Shown: one piece after another, positions 7,974 to 17,032 of the stretch
How positions within the stretch are numbered: position 1 is the stretch's first letter
How the letters are laid out: the number at the start of each line of letters is the position of its first letter
Origin: Flavobacteriales bacterium
GTDB taxonomy: Bacteria > Bacteroidota > Bacteroidia > Flavobacteriales > UBA7312
Assembly (NCBI GenBank): GCA_029248105.1
Contig: JAQWJZ010000037.1
Location: 1 to 64,000, forward strand
Length of the DNA stretch: 64,000 bases
Direction of reading: 5' to 3'
Notes under the pieces: generated by a model
The model's database searches: none
Told to the model about the DNA's origin: nothing
The model's input: the letters and a program-made list of their open reading frames with translations, nothing else
Position numbers and translations under genes: made by a program

Positions 7974-8266
7974 AATAAAAAAAGAACAGCTGCAAAGTTA
8001 CACTATTTATAACTTTCATTTACACAGAATTATTAGTAGTCAAAAAGGAGTTTTTTTGATAAAGCATACATGTAATCTCGATTAAGACCAATTTATTACT
8101 GATAAATGATGGATTTTTTCCGTTAAACGAGTGTGAAAATGTTAAGTTTTTTGATAGTGCAATATATTAGGTTTGTATATGTTTAAGCACATTAGCATAG
8201 CAAGGGATTTAGCATAGAGGTTGTCCTAGAGCTAAAGTAGTGATTATGTAAAACTTAAAGTGGGGA
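7974..8266. other. intergenic region between tmRNA and the chimeric gene
   Basis: About 290 nt of AT-rich sequence. It must hold the tmRNA promoter (minus strand) and that of the chimeric gene (plus strand). Apart from the TAGGTTTG box at 8168, I see no conserved feature and no remnant of the missing N-terminal half of Fic. Confidence 0.5.
8168..8175 (+). promoter_or_regulatory. possible -7 promoter element for the chimeric gene
   Basis: TAGGTTTG, a match to TAnnTTTG, 91 nt before the ATG at 8267. This long leader is unusual here. A TTTG at 8150-8153 is spaced only 14 nt away, shorter than the consensus. Confidence 0.3.
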
Positions 8267-8839
8267 ATGAAATTTGTCTTAAGTATATTTTTTCTGTTTT
8301 TGAGTGTAGTTCTTTTTGCGCAGATACCGGGTATTCCTTACCAAGCGGTTTTGCTAAGTCAAGAAAATGCTCAAGAGTTACCGGGTTACGATTCTGAGTA
8401 CGCCAATTTACTAACCAATTCTATAGTTTCTGTGCGTTTTTCGATTTATGATGGTAATGGCCGTACTGCTCGATTAAGTATGAACCTCATTTTAATGTCT
8501 TTTGGTTTTCCGCCTGCTATCATTCTACGAAATGATAGGAAAAAATATTATGCTGCCTTAAATGCCGCTAATAAGGGTAATTACCAAAAGCTAATGCTTC
8601 TTATGGTGCAAGCTGTAGAGCGTACTTTAAATATTTATATTAATGCTTTGCCTGGTTCCGAAGATGGCTATGATGAGATTTCAAATATCGTTAAAGAGGA
8701 TGATGTTCCTTATGGGCAGGAGTATATTAGTTTACTGGCTCGGCAGGGTAAAATAGATGCTTATAAAGAAGGAAAAAATTGGTTAACCTCTAAAAAAGCC
8801 ATTCATAATTATATCATAACAAGAAAGCGTAATCGCTAA
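8267..8839 (+). CDS. chimera: secreted-protein N-terminus fused to the C-terminal half of a Fic protein
   Basis: 190 residues in one frame. Residues 1-65 have a signal peptide (ending FAQ) followed by IPGIPYQAVLL and SIVSVRFSIYDGNG, the typical start of secreted Bacteroidota fibre-like proteins. From D62 the protein is the second half of a Fic-domain protein: DGNGRTARLSMNLILMSFGF, DRKKYYAALNAANKGNY, and a C-terminal helix-turn-helix-like tail (EYISLLARQGKIDAYKEG). In Fic the motif is HxFx(D/E)GNGR. Here the His position is Phe, so AMP transfer should be lost. The fusion point sits in the shared word DGNG. Most likely a deletion scar or decaying gene, but the frame is intact. Read as a possible pseudogene. 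Confidence 0.7.
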   Translation: MKFVLSIFFLFLSVVLFAQIPGIPYQAVLLSQENAQELPGYDSEYANLLTNSIVSVRFSIYDGNGRTARLSMNLILMSFGFPPAIILRNDRKKYYAALNAANKGNYQKLMLLMVQAVERTLNIYINALPGSEDGYDEISNIVKEDDVPYGQEYISLLARQGKIDAYKEGKNWLTSKKAIHNYIITRKRNR

Positions 8840-8881
8840 ATTTTTGATTAGAATTTAAGTTTTTTATTAGATAAATTCTGC

Positions 8882-8889
8882 TAATTTTG
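8882..8889 (+). promoter_or_regulatory. -7 promoter element 4 nt before a start codon
   Basis: TAATTTTG, then aggc, then ATG at 8894. With transcription starting 5-7 nt after the box, the mRNA would begin at the start codon (leaderless). No clear -33 box. Confidence 0.5.
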
Positions 8890-8893
8890 AGGC

Positions 8894-10105
8894 ATGACTA
8901 AAACCAAGATTGGCATATTAAGAGAGGGTAAAACACCACCTGATAAAAGAGTTCCTTTGACTCCTACACAATGTCAGGTGCTAATGAATCAATATTCTAA
9001 TTTAGATTTGGTGGTTCAAAAAAGTCCTATTCGCTGTTTTGATGATAGTGACTATTCAGCTTTAGGTATTCCATTAGTTGATGATGTTTCGGACTGTGAC
9101 ATACTTATGGGAGTAAAAGAGGTTGTGAAAACAGAACTTCTTAATGATAAAATGTATTTTTATTTTTCTCATACGATAAAATCACAACTATATAATCTAG
9201 AGTTGCTTCAAAAAATGGTTGAGAAAAATATCTCAATGGTTGATTATGAAACGTTAAAGTATGCCAATGGAAGACGTGTTCTTGGTTTTGGTAGATTTGC
9301 TGGTGTTGTGGGTTGTTACAATGGTTTTTTGGCTTATGGTGAAAGAACTCAAAAATACCATTTAAAACCTGCTAATAGTTGTGAGGATAGGGTAGAGCTT
9401 GAAGAGGAGTTAAAAAAGATAGACTTGCCTAACGTTAAAATCATTGTTTCTGGAAATGGTAGAGTAGGGCAAGGTGCCTTAGAAATTATACATACTTTAG
9501 GTATAAGAGAAGTAAGCAAAGAAGAATTTACGACTCAAAGTTTTGATGAAGCTGTTTATGTTCATCTAGATTTTTACGACTATAATGTGCGAATTGATGG
9601 TTCGGACTTTTCTAGTTCAGATTTCTTTTCGAATCCAGAATTATTCAAATCTTCGTTTATTGATTTTGCTTCTTGTGCTGATATTTTTATTGCTGGTCAT
9701 TATTATGGTGCGGGTTCTCCTTATCTGTTTACTAGAGAGGATGCTAAGTCTCCTGATTTTAAAATTCGTACAATTGCTGATATTTCTTGCGATATTGATG
9801 GTCCTGTGGCTTCTACCATTCGCCCTTCAACTATAGAAAACCCTATTTATGGGTATAATCCCCATACCGAATCTGAAGATATTTTTAATAAAGAAGATGT
9901 CATCACAGTAATGGCAGTAGACAATTTGCCTTGTGAATTACCGAAAGACGCTTCTGAAGATTTTGGTAACGAATTAATAACACATATTTTTCCTTGCTTA
10001 CTTTCAGAGGATAGCGATAATATTATCGATAAAGCTACCATTTGTAAAAATGGTGATTTGAATGCTCCTTATGAATATTTAAGAGATTACTTAAACGGCT
10101 ATTAG
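8894..10105 (+). CDS. saccharopine dehydrogenase/alanine dehydrogenase-like NAD(P)-dependent oxidoreductase
   Basis: 403 residues, cytosolic. The N-terminus (IGILREGKTPPDKRVPLTP) is the alanine dehydrogenase/transhydrogenase-type substrate domain. VLGFGRFAGVVGCYNGF is typical of the lysine-forming saccharopine dehydrogenase branch, and KIIVSGNGRVGQGALEII is the Rossmann nucleotide-binding loop. TIADISCDIDGPVASTIRPS matches the catalytic-domain end. It probably interconverts an amino acid and a 2-oxo acid with NAD(H); the exact substrate is not clear in Bacteroidota. Its stop codon interlocks with that of rpe on the other strand (TTAG). Confidence 0.8.
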   Translation: MTKTKIGILREGKTPPDKRVPLTPTQCQVLMNQYSNLDLVVQKSPIRCFDDSDYSALGIPLVDDVSDCDILMGVKEVVKTELLNDKMYFYFSHTIKSQLYNLELLQKMVEKNISMVDYETLKYANGRRVLGFGRFAGVVGCYNGFLAYGERTQKYHLKPANSCEDRVELEEELKKIDLPNVKIIVSGNGRVGQGALEIIHTLGIREVSKEEFTTQSFDEAVYVHLDFYDYNVRIDGSDFSSSDFFSNPELFKSSFIDFASCADIFIAGHYYGAGSPYLFTREDAKSPDFKIRTIADISCDIDGPVASTIRPSTIENPIYGYNPHTESEDIFNKEDVITVMAVDNLPCELPKDASEDFGNELITHIFPCLLSEDSDNIIDKATICKNGDLNAPYEYLRDYLNGY

Positions 10106-10752
10106 CATTTTTTTAAATCACTAATTGTTTGAGTAGGGTTTTCTGATTTGAAAACAAAACTTCCTGCTACTAATACATCTGCTCCTGCTTCTATTAGTTT
10201 TGGTGCATTTGTAGAGTTTACTCCTCCATCAATTTCTATCTTAGTATTGGCGTTTTTACTGTTTATAAGTTTTTTTAGTTCTTTGACTTTGTCATAGGTG
10301 TTTTCAATGAACGACTGACCGCCAAATCCTGGATTTACTGACATTAAGCAAACTAAATCAATGTCATTAATGGTATCTTTTAATAAATCCACTGAAGTAT
10401 GTGGGTTCAGTGCTACACCAGCTTGCATACCTTCAGCTTTTATAGCTTGTAAGGTGCGATGTAGGTGTGTACAGGCTTCATAATGAACGGTTAGGATATC
10501 AGCACCTACTTCTTTAAAGGTTTTGATGTATCTGTCGGGTTCAACAATCATCAAGTGTACGTCCATGGTTTTCTTAGCATGTTTTTTAATAGCCTTAATA
10601 ACTGGCATTCCAAAAGATATGTTAGGAACAAATACGCCGTCCATTACATCTATATGAAACCAATCGGCTTGGCTTTGGTTAAGCATTTCACAGTCTTTTT
10701 GTAGGTTGGCAAAATCGGCTGCTAAAACGGAAGGTGCTATTAAATGTGACAT
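10102..10752 (-). CDS. rpe: ribulose-phosphate 3-epimerase
   Basis: 216 residues from ATG 10752. An upstream in-frame ATG at 10776 would add 8 residues that the family lacks and would overlap the promoter box. TIM-barrel enzyme of the pentose phosphate pathway converting ribulose 5-phosphate to xylulose 5-phosphate. Seen: HLIAPSVLAADFANL, the metal-binding HIDVMDGVFVPNISFG, MDVHLMIVEPDRYI, SVNPGFGGQSFI and EIDGGVN, which carry the His/Asp metal ligands and phosphate site. It lies downstream of rpoD but is separated by a terminator, so it is transcribed separately. Confidence 0.96.
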   Translation of the reverse strand: MSHLIAPSVLAADFANLQKDCEMLNQSQADWFHIDVMDGVFVPNISFGMPVIKAIKKHAKKTMDVHLMIVEPDRYIKTFKEVGADILTVHYEACTHLHRTLQAIKAEGMQAGVALNPHTSVDLLKDTINDIDLVCLMSVNPGFGGQSFIENTYDKVKELKKLINSKNANTKIEIDGGVNSTNAPKLIEAGADVLVAGSFVFKSENPTQTISDLKKC

Positions 10753-10773
10753 AAATGATAAATTATTTTGCGA

Positions 10774-10781
10774 CAAAGTTA
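10774..10781 (-). promoter_or_regulatory. -7 promoter element for rpe, abutting the rpoD terminator
   Basis: TAACTTTG on the minus strand, 21 nt before the rpe ATG. Its first T is the last T of the rpoD terminator tract, so the terminator and the next promoter share sequence. Confidence 0.5.
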
Positions 10782-10806
10782 AAAAAAAAGAGAGCCGAAG
10801 CTCTCT
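10781..10806 (-). terminator. intrinsic terminator of rpoD
   Basis: On the minus strand, a 7-bp stem AGAGAGC / GCTCTCT closes a TTCG tetraloop and is followed by a run of nine Ts. It starts about 6 nt after the rpoD stop codon. Confidence 0.9.
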
Positions 10807-10811
10807 TTAAA

Positions 10812-11675
10812 TTATCCCAAGTAGGTTTTTAATATTTTACTTCTTGAAGTGTGTTTTAATCGGCGAACAGCTTTTTCCTTAATTTGTCGAACTCTTTCTC
10901 TTGTAAGATCAAATGCTTCACCAATTTCTTCTAAGGTCATGGCATGAGCTCCATTTAATCCAAAATAGGCTTTAACGACTTCACCTTCTCTAGGTGTTAG
11001 TGTTGCTAAAGCTCTTCCGATTTCTTGTCTTAATGAATCAACCATTAGTCCTTCATCAGGGTTAGGGCTGTCTTCACTACCAATGACATTATACATATTG
11101 CTGTCTTCTCCTTCAACTAAAGGTGCATCCATGGATACGTGACGACCAGAATTTTTCATAGCCTGTTTCACTTCATCTTCAGTCAAATCCAATTCTTTAG
11201 CGACTTCTTCAGCTGTAGGTGGTCTTTCCAATTGTTGTTCCAATAAGGCATAGGCTTTATTGATTTTATTGATGGATCCAATTTTGTTCAAGGGTAGTCT
11301 GACAATTCTTGATTGTTCGGCCAATGCTTGAAGTATAGATTGACGAATCCACCATACTGCGTAAGAAATAAATTTGAAACCACGAGTTTCATCAAAACGT
11401 CTAGCAGCTTTTATCAAACCAAGGTTTCCTTCGTTGATTAAATCAGGAAGTGATAAACCTTGATTTTGATATTGCTTTGCTACTGACACTACAAAACGTA
11501 GATTAGCTTTAGTAAGCTTCTCTAAGGCCATTTCATCACCTGCTTTTATTCGTTGAGCTAACTCGACTTCTTCTTCTGCAGTAATTAAGTCTACACGACC
11601 TATTTCTTGCAAATATTTATCTAGTGAAGCGGTTTCTCTGTTGGTTACCTGTTTGGTGATTTTTAGCTGTCTCAT
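10812..11675 (-). CDS. rpoD: primary RNA polymerase sigma factor (sigma-70 family, Bacteroidota type)
   Basis: 287 residues, the short form typical of Bacteroidota, without the long acidic region 1.1 of E. coli RpoD. Region 1.2: [22 protein letters not shown]. Region 2: [31 protein letters not shown] and [21 protein letters not shown], which read and melt the -7 box. Region 3: [18 protein letters not shown]. Region 4 helix-turn-helix: [10 protein letters not shown]-like segment and [19 protein letters not shown]. It directs housekeeping transcription and is the expected reader of the TAnnTTTG boxes in this window. It is followed by a strong terminator. Confidence 0.96.
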   Translation of the reverse strand: MRQLKITKQVTNRETASLDKYLQEIGRVDLITAEEEVELAQRIKAGDEMALEKLTKANLRFVVSVAKQYQNQGLSLPDLINEGNLGLIKAARRFDETRGFKFISYAVWWIRQSILQALAEQSRIVRLPLNKIGSINKINKAYALLEQQLERPPTAEEVAKELDLTEDEVKQAMKNSGRHVSMDAPLVEGEDSNMYNVIGSEDSPNPDEGLMVDSLRQEIGRALATLTPREGEVVKAYFGLNGAHAMTLEEIGEAFDLTRERVRQIKEKAVRRLKHTSRSKILKTYLG

Positions 11676-11704
11676 CTTGTAATTTAATGTTAATATTTAG
11701 GTTG

Positions 11705-11728
11705 TTCTAGCATACTTATACGCTAGAA
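11705..11728 (-). promoter_or_regulatory. inverted repeat upstream of rpoD
   Basis: TTCTAGC and GCTAGAA flank about 10 nt (catacttata plus c), in the gap between pnp and rpoD. No T-run follows on either strand, so it is not a classic terminator. It could be an operator or an mRNA hairpin in the rpoD leader. Role unknown. Confidence 0.35.
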
Positions 11729-11752
11729 ACAATCAAAGGTTACAACTGTTGA

Positions 11753-13864
11753 TTATTTTTTTTCAGGTTTTGGTAAAAGTACTTTTCTTGATAATCTGAG
11801 TTTTCCAGATTTAGCATCAATTTCAGTTAATTTAACTTCTACTTTATCACCTTCTTTCAAAACATCTTCAACATTTTCGACTCTTTCCCAATTGATTTCT
11901 GAAATATGTAATAGTCCGTCTGTTCCCTTACCAATATTTACAAATGCACCGTATGGCATTATTGATCGTACTGTTCCAGTAAAGACATCACCTACTTCAG
12001 GAGTGAATGTTAACGCTTTTATTTCAGAAATAGCATTGTCAAGTAATTCTTGACCTGTTCCTAAAATTTCTACTTTACCTTGATTATCAATTTCTTCAAT
12101 TGTAATTGTAGTATCCGTATCAGCTTGAAGTTGTTGGATTATCTTTCCACCTGGTCCAATTACTGCTCCAATTGTATCTTTAGGTATATACATCACATGA
12201 ATTTTTGGCACATGTGGTTTTAGTTGCTCTCTAGTTTCAGATATAGTATCTGTTAGCTTCCCTAAGATGTGCATTCTACCAGCATTGGATTGCTCTAGTG
12301 CTTGAGTAAGAATTTCATACGATAATCCTTCTATTTTGATATCCATTTGACAAGCAGTAATACCATCTTTAGTACCACATACTTTAAAGTCCATGTCGCC
12401 TAGGAAGTCTTCATCTCCTAGGATATCTGATAATACAGCAAACTTGTTTCCATCAGTTATTAACCCCATGGCAATACCTGAAACGGGTTTTCTTAGTTTA
12501 ACACCTGCATCCATTAATGCCATTGTTCCGGCACATACCGTTGCCATAGATGATGAACCGTTTGATTCAAGTATATCAGAAACGACTCTTACAGTGTAAG
12601 GGTTGTCTTCGTCAATCATTCTCGACAATGCTCTTTGTGCAAGGTTACCATGACCAATCTCTCTTCTACTTACCCCTCTAATTGGTCTTGCTTCACCAGT
12701 TGAAAATGGAGGGAAGTTGTAGTGCAGATAGAATCTTTCGGAACCTACCTTAGTTACACCATCAATTCTATTCTCATCCATCTTTGTACCTAATGTTACT
12801 GTGGTAATAGATTGTGTTTCACCTCTTGTAAAAAGGGCTGAACCGTGTGGTCTTGGTAAATAATCTACTTCACACCATATTGGACGAATATCAGAAGGGT
12901 TACGACCATCTAAACGTACGTTTTCGTTTAGCACCATATCTCTAACGGCTTTTTTCTCAGCCTTTTTGAAATATGCTCCTAACATGAAACTTTTTTCAGC
13001 AAGTTCTTCTGCTGAAAGTGTTTCTTTAAAAGCATCTTTAATGGCTTTGAAATCGTTGCTTCTAGCGTGTTTTTCAGATGCTTTTTTTGCTACAGAATAG
13101 AATTTGTCATAACAGAATGCCATAACATTATCTTCTAATTCCTTATCGTGATTTTCGTGAGAGTACTCTCTTTTAGTTTCTGTACCTACTTCTTTTGTTA
13201 ATTCCAATTGAACAGCACAGTGATTTTTTATTTCATCATGGGCAAATTTGATAGCTTCTACCATTTCTGCTTCAGAAATTTCATCCATTTCACCTTCCAC
13301 CATTGCTACACTATCAGCAGATGCACCGATTACCATATCAATATCAGATTCTTCTAATTGAGCTGGACTAGGGTTAGCTATTAATTCACCATTAACACGT
13401 CCAACTCTTACTTCAGAAATTGGACCATTGAATGGAATATCAGAAACTGCAAGTGCAGCAGATGCACCTAATCCTGCTAATGCTTCTGGACATACGTTTT
13501 CATCGTGCGATACTAAGGATAACATGATTTGTGTGTCAGCATGGTAGTCGCTAGGGAATAATGGACGCAGTATTCTGTCTACTAATCTCATTATTAAAAT
13601 TTCGTGATCCGTTGGTCTTGCTTCACGCTTTAAAAAACCACCTGGAAAACGTCCATCAGCAGCGAATTTTTCTCTGTAATCTACAGTAAGTGGCAGGAAG
13701 TCAACATCGTCTTTAGCATCTTTATTAGATACTACTGTTGCTAATAGAACAGAATCACCCATTCTTAATTCAACTGATCCATGAGCTTGTTTAGCTAATT
13801 TACCAGTTCTTATTTCAATGGTTCTACCATCTTTCTGTTCAATTTTTTTTACAATTTCTTTCAT
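11753..13864 (-). CDS. pnp: polyribonucleotide nucleotidyltransferase (PNPase)
   Basis: 703 residues, normal family length. Two RNase PH-like domains ([17 protein letters not shown] near the N-terminus; [16 protein letters not shown] and [17 protein letters not shown] in the second core). Catalytic aspartates lie near [17 protein letters not shown]. Then a KH domain ([16 protein letters not shown], about residue 575) and an S1 domain ([26 protein letters not shown]). It degrades RNA 3' to 5' with phosphate. It follows rpsO on the same strand with a hairpin in between, the classic rpsO-pnp arrangement. Confidence 0.97.
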   Translation of the reverse strand: MKEIVKKIEQKDGRTIEIRTGKLAKQAHGSVELRMGDSVLLATVVSNKDAKDDVDFLPLTVDYREKFAADGRFPGGFLKREARPTDHEILIMRLVDRILRPLFPSDYHADTQIMLSLVSHDENVCPEALAGLGASAALAVSDIPFNGPISEVRVGRVNGELIANPSPAQLEESDIDMVIGASADSVAMVEGEMDEISEAEMVEAIKFAHDEIKNHCAVQLELTKEVGTETKREYSHENHDKELEDNVMAFCYDKFYSVAKKASEKHARSNDFKAIKDAFKETLSAEELAEKSFMLGAYFKKAEKKAVRDMVLNENVRLDGRNPSDIRPIWCEVDYLPRPHGSALFTRGETQSITTVTLGTKMDENRIDGVTKVGSERFYLHYNFPPFSTGEARPIRGVSRREIGHGNLAQRALSRMIDEDNPYTVRVVSDILESNGSSSMATVCAGTMALMDAGVKLRKPVSGIAMGLITDGNKFAVLSDILGDEDFLGDMDFKVCGTKDGITACQMDIKIEGLSYEILTQALEQSNAGRMHILGKLTDTISETREQLKPHVPKIHVMYIPKDTIGAVIGPGGKIIQQLQADTDTTITIEEIDNQGKVEILGTGQELLDNAISEIKALTFTPEVGDVFTGTVRSIMPYGAFVNIGKGTDGLLHISEINWERVENVEDVLKEGDKVEVKLTEIDAKSGKLRLSRKVLLPKPEKK

Positions 13865-13902
13865 TTTTCTTTGTCTATTAACATACTAACGGATTTATAC
13901 AC

Positions 13903-13929
13903 AAAAAGGCAATTGAAAAATTGCCTTTT
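13903..13929 (-). terminator. hairpin between rpsO and pnp
   Basis: An 11-bp perfect stem (AAAAGGCAATT with AATTGCCTTTT), 4-nt loop, and a short T-run on the minus strand. It could terminate rpsO transcripts partially or act as a processing hairpin. In E. coli an RNase III hairpin at this place controls pnp. Confidence 0.7.
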
Positions 13930-13954
13930 GCGTATTGTCCGCTTAGAAGATACC

Positions 13955-14224
13955 TTATCTTCTTATTCCTAAATCTTTAATAAGCGTTCTATATTTCTCG
14001 ATGTCTTTATTCATCAAGTAATCAAGAAGACCTCTTCTCTTACCTACAAGAAGTTGTAGTGAACGCTGAGTATTTTTATCTTTTCTATTATTTTTTAAGT
14101 GACCTGTAAGGTATGATATTCTGTTGGTAAATAAAGCTATTTGACCTTCAGTTGAACCTGTATTTTTTGAGTCACCGCCGTATTTTTTAAAAATGGCGTC
14201 TTTTTCTTTAGCAGTTAAATGCAT
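13955..14224 (-). CDS. rpsO: 30S ribosomal protein S15
   Basis: 89 residues, exactly the family length. Seen: GGDSKNTGSTEGQIALFTNRI, LTGHLKNNRKDKNTQRSL, LLVGKRRGLLDYL and IEKYRTLIKDLGIRR, including the residues that contact the 16S rRNA three-way junction. It binds central-domain 16S rRNA early in 30S assembly. It has its own promoter box and sits upstream of pnp. Confidence 0.98.
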   Translation of the reverse strand: MHLTAKEKDAIFKKYGGDSKNTGSTEGQIALFTNRISYLTGHLKNNRKDKNTQRSLQLLVGKRRGLLDYLMNKDIEKYRTLIKDLGIRR

Positions 14225-14258
14225 TTTGTTTTGTTTTTTATATCCTAAAAATGGTTTG

Positions 14259-14266
14259 CAAATATA
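14259..14266 (-). promoter_or_regulatory. -7 promoter element for rpsO
   Basis: TATATTTG on the minus strand, 34 nt before the rpsO start codon. Confidence 0.5.
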
Positions 14267-14307
14267 GAAAAACTTTTAAATAATAAAAGATATTTCACTC
14301 TTGTTTT

Positions 14308-15153
14308 CTAGGATAAGTACATATCTAGTAATGATGATATTTTGGATTTTAGATTTTTACGTTCTACAATGAAGTCTAGAAATCCGTGCTCCAGAACAAA
14401 TTCAGAGGTTTGAAAACCTTCTGGTAGGTTTTTACCAATGGTTTCTTTGACTACTCTAGGGCCAGCAAAGCCTATTAATGCTCCAGGTTCTGCAATGTTT
14501 ACATCGCCCAGCATAGCAAATGATGCTGTTACACCACCTGTTGTAGGGTCTGTTAGTAGGGAGATATAGGGTAATTTAGCTTGAGCGAGTAATGAAAGGT
14601 TTGCAGATGTCTTTGCCATTTGCATAAGAGAAAATGCGGCTTCCATCATTCTTGCTCCACCTGATTTAGAGATCATCATGAAACCACATTTTTGTTTGAC
14701 AGCTTCTTGAATGGCTCTACTAATTTTTTCACCTACAACAGCACCCATTGACCCTCCAATGAAATTGAAATTCATACAGGCAATAACAATGGGTTTACCG
14801 TCAATTTTTCCGTATCCTGAAGTGATAGCATCTTTTAAACCGGTCTTCTTTTTAGTTTGAACTAGTCTATCCTTGTATTTTTTGGTATCCTCAAACTTTA
14901 AGGGGTCTTTAGATTCCATTTTAGCATCTAGCTCCTTGAATTTACCTTCGTCAAATAGAATAAAAAAGTAGCCATCAGCATTAATTCTTTCATGGTAGCC
15001 ACATTTTTCGCAGACACTTAGTCCAGATTCATGTTCTTCTGTTGGCGCTATTTGTTTACATTTAGGACATTTGTACCACAATCCCTCAGGGGTTTCTTTT
15101 TTATCGTTTGTGGAAGTAGTAATGCCTCCTTGTATTCTTTTAAACCAACCCAT
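14308..15153 (-). CDS. accD: acetyl-CoA carboxylase carboxyltransferase subunit beta
   Basis: 281 residues. N-terminal zinc ribbon (CPKCKQ, then CEKCGYH, residues about 29-51) followed by the crotonase-like carboxyltransferase core: [57 protein letters not shown] and [14 protein letters not shown]. With AccA it transfers the carboxyl group from biotin to acetyl-CoA, the first step of fatty-acid synthesis. It lies 5 nt downstream of fbaA and is probably co-transcribed with it. Confidence 0.97.
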   Translation of the reverse strand: MGWFKRIQGGITTSTNDKKETPEGLWYKCPKCKQIAPTEEHESGLSVCEKCGYHERINADGYFFILFDEGKFKELDAKMESKDPLKFEDTKKYKDRLVQTKKKTGLKDAITSGYGKIDGKPIVIACMNFNFIGGSMGAVVGEKISRAIQEAVKQKCGFMMISKSGGARMMEAAFSLMQMAKTSANLSLLAQAKLPYISLLTDPTTGGVTASFAMLGDVNIAEPGALIGFAGPRVVKETIGKNLPEGFQTSEFVLEHGFLDFIVERKNLKSKISSLLDMYLS

Positions 15154-15158
15154 TTTGT

Positions 15159-16220
15159 TTACTTCAAGGTATTAACGTTATTTAAATCAGCAAAGGCTTG
15201 ATTAAGACGACTTTTAAAAGCTTCTTCCCCTTTTCTTTGCCATACTCTAGGGTCGTAATACTTTTTGTTAGGAATGTCGTTGCCTTCAGGATTTCCAATC
15301 TGACTTGAAATGTAGTCCTTTTTGTCATTCATATAATCTCTTACTCCAGATGTGAAAGCGTATTGAAAATCGGTATCTAGATTCATCTTTATTACTCCAT
15401 ATCCTATCGCTTCTCTAATATCTTCTACTGAAGAGCCTGACCCGCCATGAAATACAAAGTTAACTGGATTTTCAATGGTGCCAAATTTTTCTTGAATATA
15501 CGTCTGAGAGTTTTTAAGTATTTTAGGTTGTAAGTCTACATTTCCAGGTTTATATACTCCGTGAACATTACCAAAAGCGGCTGCAACAGTAAATTTATCA
15601 CTTACTTTCATCAATTCTTCGTAGGCATATGCTACTTCTTCGGGTTGAGTGTAAAGTTTTGAGCTATCGACGTCTGAATTATCAACACCATCTTCTTCAC
15701 CTCCTGTAATACCTAATTCTATCTCTAATGTCATATCCATTTTACTCATTCTTTCGAGATAGCGTTTGCAGATATCAATATTTTCTTCTAAAGATTCTTC
15801 TGAAAGGTCTATCATGTGTGAGCTATATAATGACTTACCATGTACTTTGTAAAAATCTTCACTAGCAGAAAGTAGTCCATCGATCCATGGTAAAAGTTTT
15901 TTAGCACAATGGTCGGTGTGTAATATAATTGTTGCACCATACAGTTCTGCTAGCTGATGGGTGTGCATTGCTCCTGAAATACCACCAGCTATTGCTGCTT
16001 GGAAATTGTCGTTTGAAAGACCTTTACCGGCAAAAAATTGACTTCCACCTGCTGAAAATTGAACCATAGCTGGAGAATTGTTATCTCTAGCGGCTTCTAA
16101 AACAGCATTTACACTACTTGTATTTACAACGTTAACTGCAGGCAATGCATAAGCGTGTTGTTTGGCATGGTTAAATATTTCTTGTACTTGGTTTCCTGTG
16201 GCTACACCAGCTTTTATCAT
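15159..16220 (-). CDS. fbaA: class II fructose-bisphosphate aldolase
   Basis: 353 residues from ATG 16220. A TTG at 16229 would add only three residues and is less likely. Zinc-dependent TIM-barrel enzyme of glycolysis and gluconeogenesis. Seen: [20 protein letters not shown], metal and catalytic residues in [56 protein letters not shown] and [10 protein letters not shown]. Length and motifs match the long class IIA (E. coli FbaA) group. First gene of a transcript that includes accD. Confidence 0.96.
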   Translation of the reverse strand: MIKAGVATGNQVQEIFNHAKQHAYALPAVNVVNTSSVNAVLEAARDNNSPAMVQFSAGGSQFFAGKGLSNDNFQAAIAGGISGAMHTHQLAELYGATIILHTDHCAKKLLPWIDGLLSASEDFYKVHGKSLYSSHMIDLSEESLEENIDICKRYLERMSKMDMTLEIELGITGGEEDGVDNSDVDSSKLYTQPEEVAYAYEELMKVSDKFTVAAAFGNVHGVYKPGNVDLQPKILKNSQTYIQEKFGTIENPVNFVFHGGSGSSVEDIREAIGYGVIKMNLDTDFQYAFTSGVRDYMNDKKDYISSQIGNPEGNDIPNKKYYDPRVWQRKGEEAFKSRLNQAFADLNNVNTLK

Positions 16221-16247
16221 TTTATTCAATTATTAAAGTTATACCGG

Positions 16248-16255
16248 CAAATGTA
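16248..16255 (-). promoter_or_regulatory. -7 promoter element for fbaA-accD
   Basis: TACATTTG on the minus strand, 27 nt before the fbaA ATG. Confidence 0.5.
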
Positions 16256-16327
16256 TTAAATACTATTTTTTATTGAATGTTTCATCAAGATATTTTTTTA
16301 CTTTCGGCTTAAAGTTTTAAACAGAGA

Positions 16328-17032
16328 ATGTTAACTAAAAATCAAATTAAATTAATTCGTTCCCTATCTCTTAAAAAGAATAGGCAAAAACACGGCTTAT
16401 TTGTTGTAGAAGGAGAGAAGTTGGTTAATGAAATACTTGCTTCTGATTGGGAGGTTGAAAGTATTTATGCCACAAAAGAATGGTTAGGAAGTGACGCGGT
16501 CATTGTATCAAAAAACGAATTAAACAGAATCTCATCATTAAAATCACCTAATAAAGTGTTAGCTGTTGTAAAGGTCAAGGCAAATCTTAAACCCATAAGT
16601 GGTGATACGGTTTTAGCATTAGATGGTGTTAAAGATCCTGGTAATTTGGGAACAATCATACGTTTAGCAGATTGGTTTGGTGTTAAGGATATCATATGTT
16701 CTACTGATTGCGTAGATTATTTAAACCCTAAAGTAGTTCAATCAACAATGGGTTCATTTGCTCGAGTCAATCTACACTATACCAACTTAGTGGGTGTTTT
16801 TAACGATAATCCTGATTATACATTGTATGTGACTGTTTTGAATGGCACTTCTCTGAAAGATGTAAAAAAGGTAAAGAAAAAGATTATTGTTTTAGGCAGT
16901 GAGTCAAAGGGTGTAGGTGAGGATATCTTAGAATTGAAAGGCGAGAGAATTACAATACCTAAATCTAAATTTTCGAGAGCTGAGTCGTTGAATGTTTCCA
17001 TCGCCTCAGCAATAATTCTTTCTTCACTTTAA
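16328..17032 (+). CDS. TrmH/SpoU-family RNA 2'-O-methyltransferase
   Basis: 234 residues. An N-terminal substrate-binding domain (LKKNRQKHGLFVVEGEKLVN) precedes a SPOUT-fold methyltransferase with the three usual motifs: LDGVKDPGNLGTIIRLADWFG, IIVLGSESKGV and ITIPKSKFSRAESLNVSIASAI. It methylates ribose in rRNA or tRNA using S-adenosylmethionine in a trefoil knot. The exact nucleotide is not predictable. Its 3' end overlaps the convergent small gene by 9 nt. Confidence 0.92.
   Translation: MLTKNQIKLIRSLSLKKNRQKHGLFVVEGEKLVNEILASDWEVESIYATKEWLGSDAVIVSKNELNRISSLKSPNKVLAVVKVKANLKPISGDTVLALDGVKDPGNLGTIIRLADWFGVKDIICSTDCVDYLNPKVVQSTMGSFARVNLHYTNLVGVFNDNPDYTLYVTVLNGTSLKDVKKVKKKIIVLGSESKGVGEDILELKGERITIPKSKFSRAESLNVSIASAIILSSL

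Noticed and set aside
8267-8839. Frameshift or sequencing error as the source of the Fic chimera
   Set aside because: The frame is continuous and both halves match their families up to the joint. No Fic N-terminal sequence was found in the other frames or upstream to 7974, so an indel would not restore a full Fic protein.
9585-9836. Leu/Ile-rich 83-residue open frame
   Set aside because: It lies inside the dehydrogenase gene in another frame and its hydrophobicity is a product of that frame.
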